From contig NC_064831.1 of assembly GCF_024166365.1 (NCBI RefSeq), positions 30,804,768 to 30,868,767 on the forward strand: a DNA stretch of 64,000 nucleotides. The letters are read 5' to 3'. The translations under genes and the position numbers were made by a program. This DNA comes from Elephas maximus indicus. Taxonomy: Eukaryota > Chordata > Mammalia > Proboscidea > Elephantidae. Shown here piece after piece: positions 44,005 to 55,284 of the stretch. The notes below the pieces were generated by a model, which was given only the letters and a program-made list of their open reading frames with translations, searched no databases and was not told where the DNA came from. The stretch's first letter is position 1, and each line of letters opens with the position of its first letter.

Positions 44005-44559
44005 GCTCAAATATGATGGCAAAATTACGACATTTCCAGATAAACAGAAATTAAGGGAATAATGAAAACCAAGCAAAACTTACAAGAATTATTAAAGGGA
44101 GTCCTTTGGTTAGAGAACCAACAACATGAGGCAAAATCCTGAATCTGGGACGCAAAACCGCATCAGCCAGGTAGATAACAACCTAGGTAATGAACTCTCA
44201 GGGATAAAGCAAAACTAAAAGATTTACAATGGGGAAACAGAGGTAAATCTGTAAATGCCAACAATGTCAGAGGAACAAAAGAGGGAATAAATAGTATAGG
44301 TATAGAAGTTTCAAATGGAGAGGAAATCAAAGTGATATCAAATAATAAAAGACTGGTTCAAACTTAGGAAGAAAGGGGTAAGTTTCAAGGCAACCACAAA
44401 GAAAGTTAATGAACCTACTCATCAAAATAAAGAAGAAAAACATAAAGTCTCGGTAAACACAAAATCTACAGAAACGAAAGAAACAAACAAAAAAATTCAC
44501 AAACAAAAGGAATTCAGTACAAGAGAGTAAGAGGAACAAAGAAAACATCAGCACCACAC

Positions 44560-45010
44560 ACACACAAAAAGCAGTACAAAATTATAGCAATAAACTCACA
44601 CCTATCAATAATGACACTGAAAATAAATGACTTTAATACATCCATAAAGATACAGAGAGTGACAGAATGGATTGAAAAACAGGACCCATCAATGAGCTGT
44701 CTATAAGAGACACATCTTAGAAACAGACATAAATATATTTAAAATCAAAAGATGGACAAAAATATATCTAGCAAACGGCAACCCAAAAAGTGGCAATACT
44801 AATCTCAGATAAAATAGACTTTAAAACAAAACCCACCGTAAAAGACAAGGAAGGACATTATGTAATAATTAAAGGGACAATCCAGCATGAAGACATAAAC
44901 ATAATAAATATCTATGCGCCCAATGACAGGGCTCCAAAATACATAAAGCAAACTCTAACAGTGCTGAAAAGAGAAAGTGACAGTTCCACAATAATAGTAT
45001 GAGATTTCAA
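44560..45010 (+). pseudogene. L1 ORF2 endonuclease remnant
   Basis: The sequence follows the ORF2 N-terminus: a WIEKQDPSMSCL-like stretch, ETHL, then ILISDKIDFKTKPTVKDK (open at 44790-45002) and NIINIYAPNDRAPKYIKQ. The catalytic RT part is absent. Confidence 0.8.
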
Positions 45011-45710
45011 CCCCTGTTAGAATGGCAATAATTAAAATAATAATAATAATAAATGTTGGGGAGGTTGTGGAAAAAGTAGAACTCTCATCCATTGCTGGCG
45101 GGAATATAAAATGGTACAGTCACTGTGGAAAACAATTTGGTGGTTCCTCAAAAAGTTTGACAAAGAACTATCATATGACCCAGACATTCCAATCCTAGCT
45201 ATATACCCAGAAGAAGTGAATGCTGGAATGCAAACAGAAACCTGTACACCAGTGTTCACCACAGCACTTTTCACAATAGCCAAAATGCAGAAACAACCGA
45301 AATATCCATCAACAGATGAATGGATACATAAAATATGGTATATATGCACAATGGAATACTACTCAGCCATAAAGAGAAATGAAGTTCTAATGCATCCCAT
45401 AGCATAGATGAAGTTTGAAAACATCAAGTCAGTCGCAAAAGGACAAATACCATATGATCTCACTTACATGAAATAAGCAAATATATAGAAACCAAAGATT
45501 ATTGGTGGTTACCAAGGGCAGAAGAAAGGGGAAAAGAGGGAGTCTTTGCTTAGGGGGCATTGAGTTTACGTTAATGGTGGTGGAATGATTTGGAAAAGGG
45601 TGATGAGAATGATGGCACAACTTGAAGAACGTAATCCATCACGCTGAAATGTACACGGGAAATTGTTGAGATGGCCTGTGCATGTTTTCACCACAATAAA
45701 AAAAGGAAAG

Positions 45711-46331
45711 AAGAAGTATGCAATAAAGTTTTGTTGAATGAGAAAAAAAGGCAGGGAACCAACAAAAAGTTGCCCTCTTCATATTTTGTGTGGTAAAAGC
45801 CTATTTTTACCATTATTTCATGAAAGAAATAACACCTTGGCATCCAAAAAGTAAAAAGGACATAGCATAAAGAAGGACAGTTGATAACATAGATATATTT
45901 TTACAAATAATACATAATTTTTGAGTTTAGAAGAATTGCAGTATGAAGTTTTACTTTACAATATTGCATTGTATGAATTGTTAGTGATACTCTTTTATCA
46001 GCTTGTAATTATATATATTCGGTAGGACACCAAGGAGTGAGACATAAATACTCAATTTGTTCTTATCCTGTATCATCCACTATTGAATTTGTTTTTCCAT
46101 AGGTTTGTTAACAAAAATGGAAGTAACACTCTTAATGGCATTTCTTTCAGTTTGGAATATTCTATGCAAACAAGAAGATGCTCACTGACAACAGCTCTGA
46201 TACTCCTCTTATTCTTTGTCGGGCCCTGAAGAATCTGGGAGATGGAGCTCAGGTGCCTGTAGGAAGCTCCTCACTCAGTGACTCTCCTTAGCTGAGAGTG
46301 GGCAGCTGAAGACTCTAGGGCCTCAACCAGA
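45711..46331. other. Mostly unique spacer
   Basis: Nothing firmly recognised. An acceptor-like TTTCTTTCAG at 46141-46150 opens a 46-codon frame that ends at 46289-46291. It is listed under findings and is not called as a gene. Confidence 0.3.
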
Positions 46332-46505
46332 GTCAAAACCAGCAACCAGGTGCTGTCAGTTCTGACTCATAGGGTTTTCAATAGCTGAATTTTCCAAAGT
46401 AGATCACTAGGCCTTTCTTTTGAGTCACCTCCGGGAGAATTCAAATGTCCAACCTCGAGGTTAGCAGCAGAATGTGTTAATTGTTTGCACCACCCAGGGA
46501 CTCCT
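46332..46505 (-). mobile_element. AfroSINE type B
   Basis: CAACCAGGTGCTGTCAGTTC, TAGATCACTAGGCCTTTC and, at the head, GCACCACCCAGGGACTCC. Confidence 0.87.
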
Positions 46506-46616
46506 CAACTACAGCAGGCAAGGTTTATTGGAAAGGGTGTGTTGGCCTGTGAAAACTTCCCCTCACACCAGCGCTGTTCCATTGTCCATCATTTAAGAAC
46601 CACTGTCCTATAGGAG

Positions 46617-46770
46617 GAAACCCTGGTGCATAGTGGTGAAGTTCTACAGCTGCTAACAAAAAGATTGGCTGTTCAAATCCACCAGGTGCTCCTTGGAAAC
46701 CCTTTGGGGCAGTTCTGATCTGTCCTACAGTGTCGGAATCGATTCAATGGCAACAGGTTTGGTTTGGTTT
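46617..46770 (+). mobile_element. AfroSINE type A
   Basis: GGAAACCCTGGTGCATAGTGG to TTCAATGGCAACAGGTTTGG, with a small internal deletion in the tail. Confidence 0.9.
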
Positions 46771-46934
46771 TATGGGATATAGATAAAGGTCAAATTTGCT
46801 TTTGATTATTACCAACCATTAGATGGCTAGCCTTAATAAGAATAACAAGTTAATTGCAAAGAGTAAACCAATTTCCTTTGTTTTGTAAATGCAAAATCTT
46901 CCCCCTTTCATCCATTTTATGCAATGAGTCACAA
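46771..46934. other. Short spacer
   Basis: Nothing recognised. Confidence 0.3.
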
Positions 46935-47370
46935 TGGAGTGGCGTAGTCACACAGTGTAATTAAATTCATGTCCCCCCAAAATTCATGTCACTCAGAACT
47001 TCAGAAAGTGACCTTATTGGAAATAGGGTTTTTGCGGATGTAATTAGTCAAGGATCATAAACTAAAACCATCCGGATTTAGAGTGGACCCTAGATCCAGT
47101 GTCCGCTGTCCTTAGAGGAAGAGGAGAGGACACAGAGCCACACAGGGAAGAAAGCGATATGACAACAAAGGGAGAGATCAGGGTTGTGCTCCCACAAACC
47201 ACAGAATGCCAGGAACCACCAGAAGCTAGAAGAGGCAAGGACGCATTCTCCCCTAGAGCCTTCAGAGGGAGCGTGGCTGACCTCTGGAACTGTGAGCAAA
47301 TAAATTTCTGTTGTTTTAAGCCACCAAGTTTGTGCTCGTTATCACGGCAGTCCTAGAAAAATTAGGTCCC
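46935..47370 (+). mobile_element. MaLR-type LTR
   Basis: CATGTCCCCCCAAAATTC, GAAATAGGGTTTTTGCGG, GGACACAGAGCCACAC, GCCAGGAACCACCAGAAGC, AACTGTGAGCAAATAAATTTC, TTGTTTTAAGCCACCAAG. This is the usual MaLR order including the AATAAA region near the end. Confidence 0.75.
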
Positions 47371-48267
47371 GGGAAAAGTCTTTTTCTTTTTATGAATTGG
47401 CTCTCTTTCTGCTATATCCTTTGAAAAATGAGGTTACTAAACTGAAGATTCTTTGTGGAGTCTCTTTGTTGACTAAGTAACACTTTTCACTTCACTATCT
47501 CCTGTTTTTCAGGCTGTTAGCTGTCTTTCATCAGCTTGACTTCTCACCATGTAGAGTTTATTCTCTTTTTGCTTCTGTGTGCCCCTTCCTTGTGCCCTGA
47601 TAGGCTCTAGAAGAGTGTTTGAGCAGTTAGATGGGTGTCTTTCCTGTGGTCCTCTTCCCCATGGATGCCTAAGTAGATTCAGAACTTACTCAGTGATTTC
47701 ACACATGGAAGAATCGGTTATGCTCAGGTCTTTTCTAAAACAGTCATGGTTTTACTCTTTGCCTTCTTATATCAGTGTCCAGGCACTTCTCATAGATCTT
47801 TATAGCCACTGGCCCATTTCAGAGACTCTTTTTTACTAAAACAATGTTCCCTTGTTTGGCAACCTCTCCCTGGCCCTTGCTGGTGTGCTCTGATGCTATA
47901 GCAATTCTCTACTAAATCTAAGGCTTAAAGCAGACCACCACTGCTCTGTTTCGAACAGCTCACATAACACACTTAACCATCGCCAGGTAAGGGTCGGCAC
48001 CATATAGGAGGGTTTCACGCGCATGCATCATCATGTCTGCACCATATAGGAAGGAGAGAGATCCCTGAGCCTTCATTCCCAACCTTCTGTCTCTCCCCAA
48101 ACGCAAGCCCACTCTTCTCTAAATCTCCCCAAGGCACGACCACACAGAAAAAGGACTGTTTACTTGCTCAGACACCTAGAGTTTCTCCAGCTAATGTGAA
48201 AACAAAGGAGAAGATACTCTCTCTGCTGTTCCTAAGCCCTAGTGTTGACTTTTGGGTAACATTGCAG
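47371..48267. other. Intergenic DNA, nothing firm
   Basis: No gene. A short direct repeat GCACCATATAGGA occurs near 47998 and 48040. No known repeat recognised. Confidence 0.35.
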
Positions 48268-48458
48268 AGGAAAACCATTGTCATCTAGTTGATTCTGACT
48301 CAGAGTGACCCTATTAGAAAGAGCCCCCTAGTGTTTCCAAGGCTGTAATCTTTACAGAAGCAGACTGCCACATCTTTTTCCCTTGGAGCAGCTGATGGGT
48401 TCAAACTGACCTTTTGGTTGGCAACCAAGCACTTAACCACTGTGCCACCAGGGCTCCT
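48268..48458 (-). mobile_element. AfroSINE type A, long form
   Basis: CCATTGTCATCTAGTTGATTC, GTAATCTTTACAGAAGCAG and TTAACCACTGTGCCACCAGG. Confidence 0.9.
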
Positions 48459-48834
48459 TACTGCAGAGGGGAAAAGTGAAAACCAGTTGTGCAGCAGACA
48501 CGGTGCCTGTACACATGCCCCATCAAGTCTCCTGTCCTGGGCTTCCCTCTGTGCCCTGGCCCCCTACCCTGTACTTCCTCTGCATCTGCACTCCTCTACC
48601 CAGTTCCTACAGGGAGCCTGCCAGGGCTGAGCACAGTCATCATGGGAGCAGGCACCCCTGGAGTTGGCCAGCTATGCGAGCTTTGGAGGGTTTGCAGGGG
48701 AGGGGGCTGTTCAATGAGGGTGGGCGGCACTTGGAGGGCTTGGAGCAGCAGTGATTGCCAACCCGCACAGAAATATTTAACATTTTAACAACCGTTATGC
48801 CCGTACTGGTGTGTACCAACTGGCATTAGCCTAG
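48459..48834. other. GC-richer spacer, no gene called
   Basis: Overlapping short frames (about 70-99 codons) are open here because of base composition. None resembles a protein. Confidence 0.3.
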
Positions 48835-48930
48835 CCTAACTGTGTGGCAAACACTGAATGACTTAGCCTTGCTGAGATCCAGTTGCCTCAGTGTCAAAGG
48901 AATCATGTTTGTCCTGTCTACCTTACAACA
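48835..48930 (+). mobile_element. Probable MIR fragment
   Basis: AACTGTGTGGCAAACACTG, ATGACTTAGCCTTGCTGAG, TACCTTACAACA in MIR order; interrupted by the RTE. Confidence 0.5.
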
Positions 48931-50863
48931 CTGTCAGTGGTAGGATAATATCCATAAGCCTATAAGGAAGACCAGTTAATACTATTATTCAAATCTATGC
49001 ACCAATCCCTAAGGCCAGAGATGAAGAAATTGAAGATTTTTACCAACTTCAGCAGTCTGAAATTGATTGGACATGCAATTAGGATTCATTGATAATTATT
49101 GGTGATCAGAATGTGAAAGTCGGAAGCAAAGAAGAAGGATCAGTAGCTGGAAAATATGGCCTTGGTGATAGAAATGATGCTGGAGATCACATGACAGAAT
49201 TTTGCAAGACCAGTGACTTCTTCATTGCAAATAGCTTTTTTCAACAACATAAGCAGTAACTCTACACATGGACTTCACCAAATAGAATCACAGGAATCAA
49301 ACTGACCACGTCTGTGGAAAGACGTGTTGGAAAAAGCTTAATATCATCAGTCACAACAAGGCCAGGGGATGACTGCGGGACAGACCATCAATTGCTCGTA
49401 TGCAAGTTCAAGTTGAAGCTGAAGAAAATTAAAACAAGTCCACAAGACCTCTTGAGCTGGAAGTGCTCATTTGTCTATGCCAAGAAATTTGGAAGACAGC
49501 TAGCTATCTGGCCAACTGACTGGAAGAGATCCATATTTATGCCTATTCCAAGGAAAGGTGATCCAGCAAAATGGGGAAATTATCAAACAATACCATTAAT
49601 ATCATACACAAGTAAAATTTTGCTGAAGACCATTCAAAAGCAGCTGCAGCAGTACATCAACAGGGAACTGTCAGAAATTGAAGCTGGATTCAGAAGAGGA
49701 TGTGGAACGAGGGATATAATTGCTGATGTCAGATGGATCCTGGCTGAAAGCAGAGGATACCAGGAAGATGCTTACCTGTGTTTCATTAATTATGCAAAGG
49801 CATTCAACTATGTGAATCATAACAAATTATGGCTAACATTGTAAAGAATGGGAATTCCAGAACACTTAATTGTGCTCATTAGAACTCTGTACATAGGTCC
49901 ATAGGCAGTTGATGGAACAGAACAAGGTTTAAAATCAGGAAAGGTGTTTATTAGGGTTGTATCCTTTCACCATACTTATTTAATCTGTATACTGAGCAAA
50001 TAATCCGAGAAGATGGACTGTATGAAGAAGAATGGGCAACAGGATTGGAGGAAGACTTATTAACAACCTGCATTATACAGTTGACACAACCGTACTTGCT
50101 GAAAGTGAAGAGGACTTGAAGCACTTACTGATGAAGATCAAAGACCACTGCCCTCACTATGGGTTACACCTCAACATAAAGAAAACAAAAATCCTCACAA
50201 CTGGACCAATAAGCCACATCATGACAAATGGATAAAAGATTGAAGTTGTCAAAGATTTCATTTTACTTGGATCCAAAATCAACACCCATGGAAGCAGCCG
50301 TCAAGAAATCAAGTGATGCATTGCATTGGGCAAATCTGCTGCAAAAAAAAAAAAAGACTTCTTTAAAGTTTTGAAAAGCAAAGATGTCCCCTTGAAGACT
50401 AGGGTGAACCTTATCCAAGCCATGGTATTTTCAATCTTATCATATGCATGAGAAAGCTGGACAATGAATAAGGAAGACCAAAAAAGAATTGACACCTTTG
50501 AATTGTGGTGTTGGCAAAGATTATTGAATATACCATGGACTACCAGAAGAATGAACAAATCTGTCTTGGAAGAAGTACAACCAGAATGCTCCTTAGAAGC
50601 AAGGACTATGTCTCACATACTTTGGACATGTTATCAGTAGGGACCAGTCCCTGGAGAAGGACATCATGCTTGGTAAAGTAGAGGGTTAGTGAAAAAGAGG
50701 AAAACCCTTGATGAGATGGACTGACACAGTGGGTACAACAATGGGCTCAAGCATAACAATGATTGTGAGGATGGCGCAGGACCAGGCAGTGTTTCGTTCT
50801 GCTGTACATGGGCTTGCTATGAGCTAAAACCGACTTGATGGCACCTAACAACAACAACAACAA
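48931..50863 (+). mobile_element. RTE (BovB-like) LINE, endonuclease to 3' end, internally deleted
   Basis: It begins upstream of the endonuclease (AGGAAGACCAGTTAATAC) and ends CACCTAACAACAACAACAAC. CCTTACAACA at 48921-48930 and 50864-50873 is a 10-bp target-site duplication. An internal deletion near 49450 joins endonuclease to RT. The YADD site has decayed to YTVD (50074-50085). Several stops and an A-run (50343-50355) interrupt it. Confidence 0.9.
49050..50235 (+). pseudogene. RTE endonuclease/RT remnant
   Basis: Endonuclease motifs IIIGDQNVKVG, FCKTSDFFIANS and GTDHQLL (D-H pair kept) precede RT pieces WKRSIFMPIPRKGDP, YQTIPLISYTSKIL, EAGFRRGCGTRDIIADVRW and FINYAKAFNYVNHNKLW. Two catalytic-core changes (D to N in FINYAKAF, YADD to YTVD) and stops show it is inactive. 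Confidence 0.85.
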
Positions 50864-50904
50864 CCTTACAACATTAAAACAGGTCATACTCTGCAGTGAA
50901 TATT

Positions 50905-51180
50905 TTTGCTAGGTGTCATCGAGTCAGATCCGACTCGTGGCAACGTTATGTACAACAGAACAAAATGTTGCCTGGTCCCGTATCACCTCCACGACCTTTG
51001 GTATATTTGAGCCCATTGTTGAGGTTTTTGTGTCAGTTCCTGTCATTGAGTTTTTTCATTTTCACTAACCCTCTCCTTTACCAAACATGATGTCCTTCTC
51101 CAGCAATTGGTCTTTCCTGATGGCATGTCCAAAGTGAGACAAAGTCTCTCTATCCTTGCTTCTATGGAGCTTGAATACTT
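50905..51180 (-). mobile_element. RTE 3'-end fragment
   Basis: Reverse: GGTGTCATCGAGTCAGATCC, GTTATGTACAACAGAAC, CATGATGTCCTTCTCCAGC, GGCATGTCCAAAGTGAG. Confidence 0.85.
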
Positions 51181-51214
51181 ACTGCATAAAGCAGAACTTA
51201 GTGGCTTTTACTTA

Positions 51215-51410
51215 AACTTTCCCGTTGTATTTGCCAGCACTATCTGCATGACCTTGAGCAAATTATTTAGCCTCTCTGTACCTGTTTCCTCGTTTGTAAA
51301 ATGAGAGATAACACCTACCTGAAAGTCTTGTTGTAAAGATTACAGGATTTAATATATATAGCATGGTTAGAACTGTGCCTGCTACCATAATAATAATTAG
51401 ATGGCACTGA
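51215..51410 (+). mobile_element. MIR SINE
   Basis: ATGACCTTGAGCAAATTATTTAG, CTCGTTTGTAAAATGAGAG, CTACCTGAAAGTCTTGTTG, AACTGTGCCTGCTACC. Confidence 0.8.
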
Positions 51411-51694
51411 GGTGGCAACAATCTAGCTCTGTAAGTTGAGGGAGATGCTCTGAGCTCCAGTCATGAAGATGAAAGCCCCCAGGGTGACTGGCAGGGGAGG
51501 CTGTCCTTTTGGTTTGTTTGCTGGATATTTCTATTTGCAGATGCTGATAGCTAACAAATACAAACAGAAAAGACAAAATGGATTCTTTTTCAGCCCTTAC
51601 CACCTTCTAAAATTTTTTTTCTGCTATTCTGAGTCATCCCATATTTTGCCCTCTCTTTTCCTGACAATCTTGCTCTCTTCCCGCTATTTCCTTC
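51411..51694. other. Spacer, nothing recognised
   Basis: No gene or repeat recognised. Confidence 0.3.
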
Positions 51695-51835
51695 TTCGAC
51701 CTTGGGCAAATCGCCTCCCTTCCTTGAGCCTCACTTGCTCTTCTATAAAACAGAGACAAACATGAGAATCAAGCAAAATGAGGTAAATGAAAATATTTTG
51801 AAAATGAGAAGCTTTGTGCAAATATTATAGAGAAG
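51695..51835 (+). mobile_element. Probable MIR fragment
   Basis: CCTTGGGCAAATCGCCTCC, TTGAGCCTCACTTGCTC and TATAAAACAGAGACAAAC in MIR order. Confidence 0.5.
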
Positions 51836-51904
51836 AACATGTTTATAATTTATTCATTACATAAGCATAAACGTCTCTTTAGGATTGGAAATGTTCCCAT
51901 TAAA

Positions 51905-52028
51905 AAGAAAATTACCATGGAGTTGATTCCGACTCATAGTGACCTTATAGGACAGAGTAGAACTGCTTCATAGGGTTTCTAAGGCTGTAATCTGGTTAGA
52001 AGTTGAGCACTTTAACCACTGCACCACC
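51905..52028 (-). mobile_element. AfroSINE, partial
   Basis: AAAATTACCATGGAGTTGATTC to GAGCACTTTAACCACTGCACC. It abuts the next SINE at its head. Confidence 0.85.
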
Positions 52029-52234
52029 AAACCAGAACCACTGCCGTCAAGTCGATTCCAACTCATAGTGATCATATAGGACAGAGTAGAACTGCCCCAT
52101 AGGATTTCCAAAGCTATAATCTTTACTGAAGTAGACTGCCACATCTTTCTCTTTCTGAGTAGCTGGCGGGTTTGAACCGCCGACCTTCTGGTTGGCAGGA
52201 ATGCACTTAAACCATTGCACCATCAGGGCTCCTT
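52029..52234 (-). mobile_element. AfroSINE type A, long form
   Basis: AACCAGAACCACTGCCGTC, TATAATCTTTACTGAAGTAG and TTGCACCATCAGGGCTCC. Head-to-tail with the preceding copy, perhaps inserted into its head as at 34.4 kb. Confidence 0.9.
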
Positions 52235-52256
52235 AACACTCCCATGTTGTTATTAC

Positions 52257-52375
52257 TGTTGTTAGGAGCTATCAAATCGGTACCAACTCAATAGTGATCC
52301 TATGTACAACAGAATGAAACTCTGCCTGGTCCTGCACCATCCTCACATCGTTGCTATGATTGAGCCTATTGTTGT
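52257..52375 (-). mobile_element. RTE 3'-tail fragment
   Basis: TGTTGTTAGGAGCTATCAAAT, CCTATGTACAACAGAATG and CTGCACCATCCTCAC are the reverse of the RTE terminus. Confidence 0.75.
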
Positions 52376-52919
52376 GGCCACAAGATAGACAACAAGATCC
52401 ACGGAGATAATCAAAAGGATAGAAGGCTCTGTATTTTGAAGACAGACTAGAAGGTTCAAGAATAACTTATCAATAGTGTTCATACAGAAAAGGTGGGAGA
52501 GGGTTATGCCCAGCTCTTTCCCACCTTCACTGATAACAGAATGAAAGAAAATGGGGGTCAACAGGAGGGATTTAGATCAGATGTGAAAATTTTTTCTGCC
52601 AGTGAGATTTTTTAAAAAACTGAAATGCGCTGCTCAGTCTGCATGAGGTATCTCCTCTGAATGTCTGTGGATTTGATATATAACATGGTCATGAGAACTA
52701 GCATGTGAGGTCAGATCAGGGGATTTTCTAGGACTGAAGAACTCTGGGTAAGAGAAAGGGAAGCCACCCATGTCTGAAATTATCCCAGACTTCCCCACAC
52801 TGCCATGTCCACACCTGAATGCATCTTGAAGAAGTATATATTTTTAGCCTTTGCCCAATTTAATGATTTGTTTTTATTGCTATAGAAATTGGCATTCCCG
52901 TTTATTAAAGGGTTGTTCC
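52376..52919. other. Intergenic DNA, nothing firm
   Basis: No gene. Possibly an old unidentified repeat, not recognised. Confidence 0.3.
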
Positions 52920-53056
52920 ATTGAGATTAGGAGCACAGAATTGCAAGTCAAATAGCCTGGGTTCTAATTAGAGTTTTGCCCGCTTATAGCTGTGTCACCT
53001 TGGCTAATTAATTGATTGCTACCCCTTGGTTTCCTTATCTGTAAAATGGAGATAAG
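52920..53056 (+). mobile_element. MIR SINE, interrupted
   Basis: AGCCTGGGTTCTAATTAG, TATAGCTGTGTCACCTTGG, TTGGTTTCCTTATCTGTAAAATGG, then a SINE. Confidence 0.85.
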
Positions 53057-53245
53057 TGTGGTGCAATCGGTTAAGAGTTCCACTACTAACCTAAAGGTTG
53101 GCAGTTCGAGTCCACTCAGAGGTGCCTTGGAAGAAAGGCTTGACCATCTACTTATGAAAAATTAGGCATCGAAAACCCTGTGGATCACAGGTCTACTCTG
53201 ACACACGTGAGTTGGGGTCTACTTGATGGCAACTGTGGGGAAAAA
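53057..53245 (+). mobile_element. AfroSINE type B
   Basis: GTGTGGTGCAATCGGTTAAG, GCAGTTCGAGTCCACTCAG (good B-box), GAAAGGCTTGACCATCTAC and TCTACTTGATGGCAACTG. Confidence 0.88.
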
Positions 53246-54289
53246 AAAAAACCTTATAGGTTGTCAGAATTCCTGGCTTGAAGCAAACGCTCAAAAGTGG
53301 CAGCTAAACCACCCTTCATAGTTTCAAAGGGGTGCCTCTTACATTTACTGCTTGGAGATTTGTTTGTTCTATGGCTTCAATGTTATATACTCGACTTTCT
53401 AGTCTGTAGTGTCTTCTCTCTCTTTTTTTTTTTTTTTCATTTCTTCTAGCAGGAAAGCACATCTCCCTCCTTGTTGATCTTCTGAACTTTCTCAAGCTCC
53501 ATTACATCTTCCTTGAAGGGAAGTGACCTGGAATTGTTCAAGTGAGACCCTCTCTAAAGGCAGAAAGGCAGACTGAATAATTTATTAAGGTACCTTCTGG
53601 CAGTGTGAATCCAGGCAAGGGCTCGCCGGTAACGGGAATTTTAGCTTTCGGACCGCCTCGTCAGTTAGCAGAGATCTATTTATAACACTAGAGGTCACTG
53701 TTAAAGCAATATTTCAGGCGATAAAATTGAGAAAGCATACTTCAGAACACTGTGAGTGAAAAGATATTCTCCAGGTAGTTTGAGGGCAACAGCTGGGATT
53801 TGACCAAGTTCTTAAATTGAAATTCACTTCTCATCTCTTCTTGTTTCTCAGACCTAGAAAATAATTCCATCCTCCTGGTGGTGGTAAGACCGGTGGAGGG
53901 AGACCTGGGGCTGAAAAACCTGCTCCAGCTTGTACTGCTGACTTCCCAATCAGCTTCCCCAGCTCTGACACCTCCAACAAGCCCAGTTCTCTATTTCCAA
54001 CCACTTTCCACAGTTTAAATTCAACAGATTAAATCAGAATCAACTTCCCAGTCCCTTCTTTCCCTCTGCTTCCACACCCGAAAAGACTCCTATCTCAATT
54101 TCTTTATTGGTGAATGAGACCCAATCCAGCCTGCAATTTAAGGTCTTCACGAGAAAGGGAAGAGATAGGGCTGGCTGAAGTAAATAAGGGGCTCCATTTC
54201 AAGGCCCCGCGCGCTCGACCAGCTATAAATTACTGATAATCCTCCTGAGTTGTTTTTCAAGGCCTCACCAGGTGCAGAGCGTGCGCAGT
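53246..54289. other. Intergenic DNA, nothing firm
   Basis: Contains a T-run at 53424-53438 and a moderately conserved-looking stretch at 53600-53760 with several CpGs. No gene or known repeat recognised. Confidence 0.3.
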
Positions 54290-54780
54290 AAAGACCAACA
54301 TGGCCTATGAATGACCTTCCACATGAGACAAACATGAACAGGGACACGTCGCTGGGGCTCAAACCAAGATCCAGAGGCATCATGCATGCACAACATCCCA
54401 GAATAAGTCCTGTTCGACGACCTGGCAGCTTTTGTGACAGACTCCATCTTAGTTCCAGCAACCTCTGGAAGGAAATCCATCTTGAATTCTAACTGCACGC
54501 GCATTTTATTTTCATAATCCCTCCCCTTCTCCTGGAAATCTCCACCCATCTAATGAATAAAGATAATGCCTCCCCCCCCCCCCAAAAAAAAACTTTTCTA
54601 AGCCCTAGGGAATCCTTTGTTCAGTGAGAGACTGGAGGCTAGTGTAGGTGGAAACCCCTCTCCCTCTCTCCCTAGCGAGGCTTTCACTTTCTTTCTGCCT
54701 CTAGTAAACCTTTGTTCATGTGGAACCTCTGAGCCTCTCCTGGTCATTCTTGGTCAGAAGAAGGTAAGAAACCAGGCAGG
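54290..54780 (+). mobile_element. Possible ERV class I-like LTR
   Basis: CAGACTCCATCTTAGTTCC, TAATCCCTCCCCTTCTCC, ATGAATAAAGATAATGCC, then CTTTCTGCCTCTAGTAAACC resemble the U3/R/U5 layout of ERV1 LTRs, with AATAAA at 54557-54562. Ends and a target duplication were not found. Confidence 0.3.
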
Positions 54781-55284
54781 GTTTAGTCCCGAGCTGGGAA
54801 GCCTTGCCCTGCAACATTCATTCATCAAGTCCTGTTGATTTTATTTACTTTTCTTTTTGAGTATTTTTTTCTTTTGTAAAATTGGAATAACAGTGGTACT
54901 CACCATCGAACTCAGACCTCTAGAATCTATTGTTACTCCCCCGTAACGTAACATACACTTTAGTAGACAATTGCTAATCTAGGAGCTACCAGTATCTTAA
55001 TCTCCTTCCTTCTTGGGAGACTTCACCATCGTGTGAGTCTTGGTGGAAGACAGGACTGACCTGCCACCATGTGACTGTGGCTGTAGTTCCTGCTACCCAC
55101 TTGCCCTTAGCTCATGCTTGATTTCTTCTTCCTGGCTTTCCTCCCTGCTGTCAATTCTGTGAGCTACCTGGGCTGTAGCCTTCCAAGAAAATGTTTTCTG
55201 CTTAAGTTAACTAGACTTCTATTGCTTTCAAACAAAAACTTTGACTGACATAAAATACACACACATACACACGCACACCCGCCT
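54781..55284. other. Spacer, nothing firm
   Basis: No gene; an AC-rich stretch at 55255-55276. Confidence 0.3.

Larger units (their letters stand above)
41319..45010 (+). mobile_element. L1 with complete 5' end but lacking its 3' half
   Basis: The start aligns with the 5' end of the L1 at 55630-63506 (CCATCCCTCTACAGCAAAG here, compare GTCATCCCTCTTACAACAAAG there). It contains a monomer-type 5' UTR, ORF1 and the ORF2 endonuclease region, then stops at GAGATTTCAA. It is flanked by a 15-bp near-identical repeat (41304-41318 and 45011-45025, 13 of 15). No poly(A) or RT remains. Confidence 0.78.
40500..45710 (+). mobile_element. Outer L1 (ORF2 3' part and 3' UTR), split
   Basis: Left part 40500-41318 is old L1 ORF2 (AATAAATGGTGCTGGGAAAA, AAAATGGACCAAGGACC, AAGTCATTAGCC). 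The right part resumes at 45011 with the same TTAGAATGG block and continues AATGTTGGGGAGGTTGTGG to the 3' UTR end near 45705. A different L1 occupies 41319-45010. Frames are broken. Confidence 0.8.

Noticed and set aside
48418-48788. Overlapping frames of 70-99 codons
   Set aside because: They start partly inside an AfroSINE and have no protein-like conservation.
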